Shown piece by piece: positions 23,083 through 28,645 of a stretch of 39,396 bases of DNA. The position numbers and the translations under genes are program-made. The notes beneath the pieces were generated by a model, which did not search any database, had not been told where the DNA came from, and saw only the letters and a program-made list of their open reading frames with translations. The stretch spans positions 1-39,396 of the forward strand of contig JALFGC010000096.1 of NCBI GenBank assembly GCA_022777485.1, read 5' to 3'. Origin of the DNA: Bacteroidales bacterium. GTDB taxonomy: Bacteria; Bacteroidota; Bacteroidia; Bacteroidales; Paludibacteraceae. Each line of letters opens with the position of its first letter. Position 1 is the first letter of the stretch.

Positions 23083-24390
23083 ATGGCAGCATTTATTATA
23101 GAAGGAGGACATAAACTGCATGGCAGTATCACGCCACAGGGGGCGAAGAACGAAGCGCTGCAAGTGCTTTGTGCCACCTTGCTTACTACCGAGCAGGTAG
23201 TTATGGGTAATGTACCTAACATATTGGATGTCAATAATTTGATAGACCTGTTGCGGGAGATGGGCGTGGAGGTTACGCCGCTGAGCAAGGGTAAGTTTGC
23301 TTTCTGCGCCAAAAGTCTGAATACCGACTATCTGCAAAGTACGCTCTTCTTGAAGAAATGCGCCAAACTGCGTGGGTCGGTGATGTTGATAGGTCCGCTC
23401 TTGGCTCGCTTGGGTGAGACTATCTATGCCAAGCCCGGGGGAGATAAGATAGGTCGTCGCCGCTTGGATACCCATTTTCAAGGTATGGTGAACCTTGGAG
23501 CGACTTTCGCTTTCGATGACTCGATAGGCGCTTTCCGCTTCAAAGCGGAGAAACTGGTGGGGCAGTATATGTTGCTCGACGAGGCGAGCGTTACCGGTAC
23601 GGCGAATATCATCATGGCGGCAGTATTGGCAGAAGGGGTAACTACCATCTACAACGCCGCCTGCGAGCCTTATATCCAGCAACTCTGCCATATGCTCAAC
23701 CGCATGGGCGCGCGCATAGAAGGCGTAGGCTCTAACCTGCTGACCATCTATGGTGTGCCGTCCTTGCACGGCACGCAGCACACCCTGCTGCCCGATATGA
23801 TTGAGGTGGGGTCGTTCATTGGTATGGCGGCGCTAACGGGTAGCGAACTGACCATCAAGGATGTGTCCTACCGCGATCTGGGCATCATCCCCGAAGCCTT
23901 CCGCCGACTGGGTATCACCGTGGTGCAACAGGGAGACGACATCTACATCCCCGCGCAGGAGCATTATCAAATAGAGTCGTTTATTGACGGGTCTATCCTC
24001 TCTGTCTCCGATGCACCATGGCCCGGACTGACGCCAGACTTGCTGTCGGTTATCTTGGTAGTGGCAACGCAGGCACGCGGCTCGGTGTTGATACATCAAA
24101 AGATGTTCGAGAGCCGTCTCTTCTTCGTAGATAAACTAATAGACATGGGTGCGCAGATTATCCTCTGTGACCCCCACCGAGCGGTGGTGATAGGGCACGA
24201 CAGGCAGATGCACCTGAAGCATAACAACATGACCTCGCCCGATATCCGCGCTGGTATTGCTATGCTGATTGCTGCCATGGCGGCAGACGGAATCAGTCGC
24301 ATTGACCACATCGACCAAATAGACCGCGGCTACGAAGATATAGAGGCGCGACTGAATGCCATAGGCGCCCACATCCATCGTGAAAACTAA
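23083..24390 (+). CDS. murA: UDP-N-acetylglucosamine 1-carboxyvinyltransferase (Asp-type)
   Basis: Cytoplasmic enzyme that transfers enolpyruvate from PEP to UDP-N-acetylglucosamine, the first committed step of peptidoglycan synthesis. K22-N23 (GAKNEAL) and the duplicated EPSP-synthase-like fold are intact, and its 435 residues are typical. The active-site loop reads KPGGDKIGRRRLDTH: residue 121 is Asp (GAT at 23443-23445) where E. coli has the Cys115 that fosfomycin alkylates. In other bacteria this Cys-to-Asp form is catalytically active and insensitive to fosfomycin. It follows murB, with 7-bp tandem repeats in the 75-bp spacer. Confidence 0.96.
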   Translation: MAAFIIEGGHKLHGSITPQGAKNEALQVLCATLLTTEQVVMGNVPNILDVNNLIDLLREMGVEVTPLSKGKFAFCAKSLNTDYLQSTLFLKKCAKLRGSVMLIGPLLARLGETIYAKPGGDKIGRRRLDTHFQGMVNLGATFAFDDSIGAFRFKAEKLVGQYMLLDEASVTGTANIIMAAVLAEGVTTIYNAACEPYIQQLCHMLNRMGARIEGVGSNLLTIYGVPSLHGTQHTLLPDMIEVGSFIGMAALTGSELTIKDVSYRDLGIIPEAFRRLGITVVQQGDDIYIPAQEHYQIESFIDGSILSVSDAPWPGLTPDLLSVILVVATQARGSVLIHQKMFESRLFFVDKLIDMGAQIILCDPHRAVVIGHDRQMHLKHNNMTSPDIRAGIAMLIAAMAADGISRIDHIDQIDRGYEDIEARLNAIGAHIHREN

Positions 24391-24437
24391 CATACGTAAT
24401 ACGCAAATAACGAAAAATACGAAAACAACGGAACTAT
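24391..24437. other. Degenerate AT-rich repeats before dsbD
   Basis: The 47-bp murA-dsbD spacer is a string of TACG(A/T)AA-like units (ACGTAATACGCAAATAACG and similar), resembling the spacer at 31478-31545. No promoter is visible. Confidence 0.45.
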
Positions 24438-26192
24438 ATGAAAAAACTCTATTTATTGATGGTTTGTATGCTCACAGGCTTGACCTTGAGCGCACAAATG
24501 GTAAATCCCATCCATTGGACGGGAGAGACGCGCGGCGACAGTATCTACCTCACCGCAACGATTGATGAAGGTTGGCACCTGAACATCATTGATATTCCTG
24601 CCGAAGGCGACTTCGATGAGGAATATGCAGGCACCTTCACGGTGGCATTGCCTAACAAGGGCGAAGTGGAGGTACGCTACAACGCCTGCGATGATAAGCA
24701 GTGTATCGCGCCCGAGACCTTTGCCTATACGCCTGAGAATCAGATAGCAGCCAATAAGGAAGAAGTCGTTGCTGCAGAAGAGGATGGAAGCGAATCGGAA
24801 GCCGGCAACAACCTATGGATGGTGTTCCTGATGGGTTTACTCGGCGGCTTGATGGCTATCTTCACCCCTTGTGTATGGCCTATCATTCCCATGACGGTAT
24901 CGTTCTTCATCAAGCGTAACGGTGCCGCCCGCGGCACGACCAACGCAAGCGCTATCCGCGATGCCTTGTTCTATGGGCTGAGTATCATACTGATATATGT
25001 AGGTTTAGGCTTGCTCATCACGCTTATCTTCGGCGCGTCGGCACTGAACGCGCTGAGCACCAACGCCGTGGTGAACATCATCTTCTTCCTGATATTGGTA
25101 GTGTTCGCCGCATCGTTCTTCGGTGCATTTGAGATAACCTTGCCCAGTTCGTGGTCCACAGCGCTGAATGCCAAGTCGAGCAAGACCTCCGGTTTCCTGA
25201 GTATCATGCTCATGGCGTTCACCTTGGTGATTGTGTCTTTCTCCTGCACGGGTCCTATCATCGGCACCTTGCTTGTAGAGGCAGCAGGCAAGTCCTTGCT
25301 CGCACCTACTATCGGCATGTTAGGCTTTGCTATTGCATTGGCGTTGCCTTTCTCGCTCTTTGCGATGTTCCCGTCGGTGTTGAAGAAAATGCCGAAGTCG
25401 GGCGGATGGATGAACACCTTCAAGGTTACGTTGGCGTTCTTGGAGTTGGCGCTCTCGCTCAAATTCCTCTCGGTGGCAGACTTGGCATACGGTTGGCATA
25501 TCCTTGATAGGGAAGTGTTTGTTGCTTTGTGGATTGTTATCTTCGCCCTGCTGGGCTTCTATTTGCTGGGCTTGATTTCCTTCCCGCATGATGATGAAGA
25601 CCACAAGAAGACGAGCGTTACGCGCTTCTTCTTAGCTACTATCTCGCTCTCCTTTGCCATGTATATGGTGCCTGGCTTGTGGGGTGCGCCGCTACGCGCT
25701 ATCTCGGCTTTCGCACCGCCTATGTCCACCCAAGACTGGGTATGCACCGGCAATGGCGGCGCAACGGGGGCAGAGAGTGTGAATGGGCAAATCACCTTCA
25801 CCGATTATGAGGAAGGCATGGCGTATGCACGCGAGCACAACATGCCCGTTTTCTTGGATTTTAACGGCTATGGTTGCGTCAACTGCCGCAAGATGGAGGC
25901 GGCTGTGCTCACCAAACCCGAGGTGGAGGAGCACATGCACAAATATGTGCTTATCTCGCTTATCGTTGATGATAAGACGGCACTGGCAGAGCCTATCGTC
26001 TTGGAAGAGAACGGCAGAAAGGTAACCCTGAAAACCGTAGGCGACAAGTGGAGTTACATGCAGCGTACTGAGTATGGCGCGAATGCGCAACCCTACTATG
26101 TGCAACTCAATCCCGATGGCTCCCGCTTGGTAGAGTCCACCTACTCCTACGACGAGGACATCGACAAATTCCTTGAATGGCTGAAGTACTAA
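24438..26192 (+). CDS. dsbD: Thiol:disulfide interchange protein DsbD
   Basis: Inner-membrane electron carrier that passes reducing power from cytoplasmic thioredoxin to periplasmic thiols. After a signal peptide (to about residue 20) comes the periplasmic alpha domain with C84 and C89 (CDDKQC). The eight-helix membrane core has the redox pair C145 (FTPCVWP) and C270 (SFSCTGP). The C-terminal thioredoxin-like gamma domain has CVNC at 480-483. All three cysteine pairs are present, so the relay should work. At 584 residues it is normal length. It sits between murA and rlmB in the nadE operon. Confidence 0.95.
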   Translation: MKKLYLLMVCMLTGLTLSAQMVNPIHWTGETRGDSIYLTATIDEGWHLNIIDIPAEGDFDEEYAGTFTVALPNKGEVEVRYNACDDKQCIAPETFAYTPENQIAANKEEVVAAEEDGSESEAGNNLWMVFLMGLLGGLMAIFTPCVWPIIPMTVSFFIKRNGAARGTTNASAIRDALFYGLSIILIYVGLGLLITLIFGASALNALSTNAVVNIIFFLILVVFAASFFGAFEITLPSSWSTALNAKSSKTSGFLSIMLMAFTLVIVSFSCTGPIIGTLLVEAAGKSLLAPTIGMLGFAIALALPFSLFAMFPSVLKKMPKSGGWMNTFKVTLAFLELALSLKFLSVADLAYGWHILDREVFVALWIVIFALLGFYLLGLISFPHDDEDHKKTSVTRFFLATISLSFAMYMVPGLWGAPLRAISAFAPPMSTQDWVCTGNGGATGAESVNGQITFTDYEEGMAYAREHNMPVFLDFNGYGCVNCRKMEAAVLTKPEVEEHMHKYVLISLIVDDKTALAEPIVLEENGRKVTLKTVGDKWSYMQRTEYGANAQPYYVQLNPDGSRLVESTYSYDEDIDKFLEWLKY

Positions 26193-26196
26193 TGGT

Positions 26197-26270
26197 AAGA
26201 CCCTCTCTAACTCCCCCTTGAAGGGGGAGAATAGAAAGTCTCCCTTTAAGGGAGATTTAGAGGGTCTTTT
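26197..26270. repeat. Three-hairpin palindromic element, terminator-like (family B, copy 3)
   Basis: An outer stem AAGACCCTCT (26197-26206) pairs with AGAGGGTCTT (26259-26268) and encloses two further hairpins: CTCCCCCTTGAAGGGGGAG (26211-26229) and TCTCCCTTTAAGGGAGA (26239-26255). The fold is a three-way junction followed by TTTT. It lies between the dsbD stop and rlmB start and may terminate or attenuate read-through into rlmB. Confidence 0.8.
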
Positions 26271-26284
26271 AACTTAAAATTATT

Positions 26285-27043
26285 ATGCGTTACGAAACTC
26301 GTCGCCCGCCTGAGAAAGAGATGATTTTTGGCATTCGTGCCGTGATAGAAGCCATCGATGCGGGCAAAGAAATAGATAAGATACTCATCCGCCGTGATAT
26401 GAGCAGTGCCATCGGCAGAGAACTGCTCCAACGCTTGGAAGGCACGGCTACCCCTGTGCAGAAAGTGCCTCTTGAGAAACTCAATCAGTACACCGACAAG
26501 AACCACCAAGGGGTGATTGCCTTCCTCTCGCCGATTGCTTTCCACCGCGTGGAAGATATTGTGCAGAACTTGTTTGAAGAGGGCAAGACGCCGCTGCTCA
26601 TGGTATTGGATGCCGTTACCGATGTGCGCAACTTCGGCGCTATTGCGCGTACTTGCGTCTGCGCGGGCGTGCATGCGCTTATCATTAACAACCGCGGCAG
26701 TGTGGCAATCAATGGCGATGCTATCAAGACCTCGGCGGGGGCGTTGCATACCCTCCCTGTCTGCAAGGTGGAGAACCTGCAAAACACGCTCGACTACCTT
26801 CGCGACAGCGGCTTGCGCATCGTGGCAGCCACCGAGCATACCGACACCTGCTATACAAGCGTCGATATGACCGTACCCACCGCCATCGTGATGGGCTCGG
26901 AGGAGAAAGGTATCTACGAGGAGAACTTAAAACGTTGCACCGACAAGGTCCGTATCCCTATGACCGCAACCATAGAGAGTCTAAATGTCTCCGTTGCCGC
27001 CGGCATCCTCATCTACGAGGCTATCCGACAGCGTGCAAAATAA
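26285..27043 (+). CDS. rlmB: 23S rRNA (guanosine-2'-O)-methyltransferase, RlmB/TrmH family
   Basis: SpoU-type SAM-dependent 2'-O-methyltransferase, probably for G2251 of 23S rRNA. The N-terminal substrate-binding domain (about 1-85) begins IFGIRAVIEAI, and the trefoil-knot catalytic domain has the three SPOUT motifs: LDAVTDVRNFGAIART, PTAIVMGSEEKGIYEE and IPMTATIESLNVSVAAGILIYE. At 252 residues it is typical. TrmH-type tRNA methylation cannot be fully excluded, but the N-terminal domain argues for RlmB. It is the last gene of the nadE operon, after the hairpin element, and converges on the Crp-family gene. Confidence 0.9.
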   Translation: MRYETRRPPEKEMIFGIRAVIEAIDAGKEIDKILIRRDMSSAIGRELLQRLEGTATPVQKVPLEKLNQYTDKNHQGVIAFLSPIAFHRVEDIVQNLFEEGKTPLLMVLDAVTDVRNFGAIARTCVCAGVHALIINNRGSVAINGDAIKTSAGALHTLPVCKVENLQNTLDYLRDSGLRIVAATEHTDTCYTSVDMTVPTAIVMGSEEKGIYEENLKRCTDKVRIPMTATIESLNVSVAAGILIYEAIRQRAK

Positions 27044-27122
27044 CATGCGTTCAAACTAAATGATATAGGGTAATGATATACAACATGCCCCAAGTTCTTT
27101 ATCACATACAAGCCGAGATTTA

Positions 27123-27162
27123 TCCCGATGCTTGCATCCCGATTTATCGGGGATTATCGGGA
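27123..27162. repeat. Nested CCCGAT/ATCGGG palindromes
   Basis: CCCGAT occurs at 27124-27129 and 27138-27143, and ATCGGG at 27146-27151 and 27156-27161. The inner pair makes CCCGAT-TT-ATCGGG and the outer pair encloses it. It is a sequence variant of the family A palindrome. Confidence 0.75.
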
Positions 27163-27189
27163 AGGGGCGATATAGATTAGCGTAAGGTG

Positions 27190-27245
27190 CAACCCTACGA
27201 ATATGTACCCCCCTATACGAGCCCCGAAGGGGCGACATAACTCCA
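27190..27245. repeat. REP-like element with GCCCCGAAGGGGC hairpin
   Basis: GCAACCCTACGAATATG (27189-27205) and GCCCCGAAGGGGCGACATAA (27221-27240). The hairpin GCCCC-gaa-GGGGC is 27221-27233. From memory, closely similar blocks (GTGCAACCCTACG plus AGCCCCGAAGGGGCGA) are scattered through many Bacteroidota genomes; this was not searched here. Confidence 0.55.
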
Positions 27246-27260
27246 TTTTGAAAAAAATGG

Positions 27261-27364
27261 GTGTGACAGTGTGACAGTGTGACAGTCGTTTCTATAAACT
27301 CACCCGCGCGCGTACGCATGTATATATTTTAGGAAACGACTGTCACACTGTCACACTGTCACAC
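27261..27364. repeat. Perfect 32-bp inverted repeat made of 8-bp units
   Basis: The left arm 27261-27292 is (GTGTGACA)x3 then GTCGTTTC. The right arm 27333-27364 is its exact reverse complement, GAAACGAC then (TGTCACAC)x3. The 40-nt loop contains alternating CGCGCGCGTACG and a TATATAT run. No T run follows. It lies between convergent rlmB and the Crp-family gene. Confidence 0.95.
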
Positions 27365-27408
27365 TTTTGACCTCTTGCACGCACTCCTCACCACCGTCTG
27401 TTCATACC

Positions 27409-27553
27409 CAAAAACAGTACAATTTTTAAGATTCTCCCGCCCCAATCATTTCGTCTCTTTTTCGTGGGTCTCTCGTGGGTCTGCCGCGGGTCTCTCGCGG
27501 GTCGTTAGGGTGGCAACCCTATTCCAAAAATGTACTATTTTTAAGAATTTCCC
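27409..27553. repeat. Imperfect 30-bp direct repeats flanking a family C element (copy 2)
   Basis: CCAAAAA-(CA/T)-GTAC-(A/T)-ATTTTTAAGA-(T/A)T(C/T)TCCC occurs at about 27409-27437 and 27525-27553. Between them are four 11-bp units (CGTGGGTCTCT, CGTGGGTCTGC, CGCGGGTCTCT, CGCGGGTCGTT; 27463-27506) and the hairpin AGGGT-GGCA-ACCCT (27507-27520). On the minus strand this reads head, spacer, GACCCGCGAGA repeats, matching 5437-5486. Confidence 0.8.
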
Positions 27554-27579
27554 TACTTGTAGAACTTACAAGTAGGGAA
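27549..27579. terminator. Hairpin after the Crp-family gene
   Basis: TTCCCTACTTGTA (27549-27561) and TACAAGTAGGGAA (27567-27579) form a perfect 13-bp stem with a 5-nt loop, 54 bp beyond the regulator's stop. On the minus strand AATTCTTAAAAATAG follows, a weak U tract, so terminator function is likely but not certain. A second small hairpin CCCGAA/TTCGGG is at 27590-27611. Confidence 0.55.
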
Positions 27580-27632
27580 TGATATCAAGCCCGAATGAAC
27601 TGATTTTCGGGTAATAAAAGAAGTTTCTAATG

Positions 27633-28337
27633 TCAACCTAAACGGCTGATGTGCTTGATTTCTTCTTCGTTAAGAAGTTTTATCTTTCTTCCATCCACCG
27701 AGACTAAACCTTCTTGCGCGAACTGCGAGAGCGTGCGGATGGCATTGCTGGTGGTCATATTGCTCATGTTCGCAAGGTCCTCACGGCTCATGTACATGGC
27801 CAATGTACAACCGTCTTCGTCCAAACCGTAGTTCTTTTTGATGGTGAGAAGCGATTCCGCCAAGCGCCCGCGGATATGTTTCTGAGTCAAGTTGATGGTC
27901 TGCAACTCCGCCACTGCCAAATCTTTTGCCAAGGCAAGCATCATTTGGTAGCAGAACTCATGGTTTTGGTGGAGAAGTTGAAGAAACAGTTGGGCATTCA
28001 GTTTGTACGCAACCGACGATTCAATAGCGCTGGCGCAGGAGGTGTACACATCGCTTGCAATAGCAGCACGGAAACCAAAAAAGTCGTAAGGCTTGAGCAA
28101 ACGGATAATCTGTGAACGCTGACCGATTCCTTCCTTGTAGATACGAACCTTGCCATCTATCAGAGTCCATATGTCAGTAGCAGCATCGCCCTCGCTATGG
28201 ATGACGGCGTTCTTTTTGTAGCGAACCACTCGCACCTCATCGTTCACCAATAGTTTCTCCTCTGCGGTCAGTACATCCCATATGGGATTCAGTTCCCATA
28301 ACTTTGCGTAAGTTTCTTCTTTTTTCCTGCTTGCCAT
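27633..28337 (-). CDS. Crp/Fnr-family transcriptional regulator
   Basis: Cytoplasmic DNA-binding regulator of 234 residues. The N-terminal cyclic-nucleotide-binding-like barrel (about 20-125) includes VRYKKNAVIHSEGD and IDGKVRIYKEG...IRLLKPYDFFGFRA. A long dimer helix follows, then a winged helix with MSREDLANMSNMTTSNAIRTLSQFAQEGLV at about 183-212. It lacks the N-terminal Cys cluster of oxygen-sensing Fnr and the canonical cAMP-contact motif is not evident, so the effector is unknown. The frame extends to 28358; MASRKKEE at 28337 is the more normal start, downstream of the promoter at 28408-28439. It is divergent from gcvP, a plausible but untested target. Confidence 0.9.
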   Translation of the reverse strand: MASRKKEETYAKLWELNPIWDVLTAEEKLLVNDEVRVVRYKKNAVIHSEGDAATDIWTLIDGKVRIYKEGIGQRSQIIRLLKPYDFFGFRAAIASDVYTSCASAIESSVAYKLNAQLFLQLLHQNHEFCYQMMLALAKDLAVAELQTINLTQKHIRGRLAESLLTIKKNYGLDEDGCTLAMYMSREDLANMSNMTTSNAIRTLSQFAQEGLVSVDGRKIKLLNEEEIKHISRLG

Positions 28338-28407
28338 AATGCCTCGAACTAATACCAAATACCTATCAAAAGGCTATCGAATCAAAAGAACTTTCGATTA
28401 GTGCGTG

Positions 28408-28439
28408 CAAAGATACTACTTTTTTGGGACATGTGCAAG
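28408..28439 (-). promoter_or_regulatory. Promoter of the Crp-family gene
   Basis: Minus strand: -7 TATCTTTG (28415 back to 28408), 20-bp spacer, -33 CTTG (28439 back to 28436), one base from TTTG. In the 308-bp divergent spacer 28338-28645 I see only this promoter, the gcvP promoter and AT-rich DNA. Confidence 0.65.
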
Positions 28440-28582
28440 AGAATAAGTGTTTTTTCGTCATTTTTTATGTTTTTCAACATATTTCGAACGAATAATCTAC
28501 AACAAATAGGCTCGTTTCCTTGTCGGATAATTCTTTCTTGAAACAGAAGAAAAAGGGTAGTAAAGTTTTTTTTGCCTTTTCT

Positions 28583-28614
28583 ATTGTGAATATAAAAAAA
28601 AAGCAGTACCTTTG
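28583..28614 (+). promoter_or_regulatory. Promoter of gcvP
   Basis: -33 ATTG at 28583-28586, 20-bp spacer, -7 TACCTTTG at 28607-28614, 31 bp before the gcvP ATG. No glycine-riboswitch-sized leader fits in that distance. Confidence 0.75.
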
Positions 28615-28645
28615 CGGTCAAATTGGAATATAATTCAAGATACAT

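Noticed and set aside
27375..27575. Open frame of 66 codons in the repeat island, with RGSAAGLSRVV
   Set aside because: It is a translation of the 11-bp repeats; a similar peptide appears at 5426-5490 only because the DNA repeat is shared.
27044..27632. CRISPR array in the repeat island
   Set aside because: The repeats are adjoining units of 8 or 11 bp or inverted arms, without regular unique spacers of 30 bp or more, and no cas gene is present.
28615..28645. Glycine riboswitch before gcvP
   Set aside because: Only 31 bp separate the -7 box from the ATG; there is no room for an aptamer.
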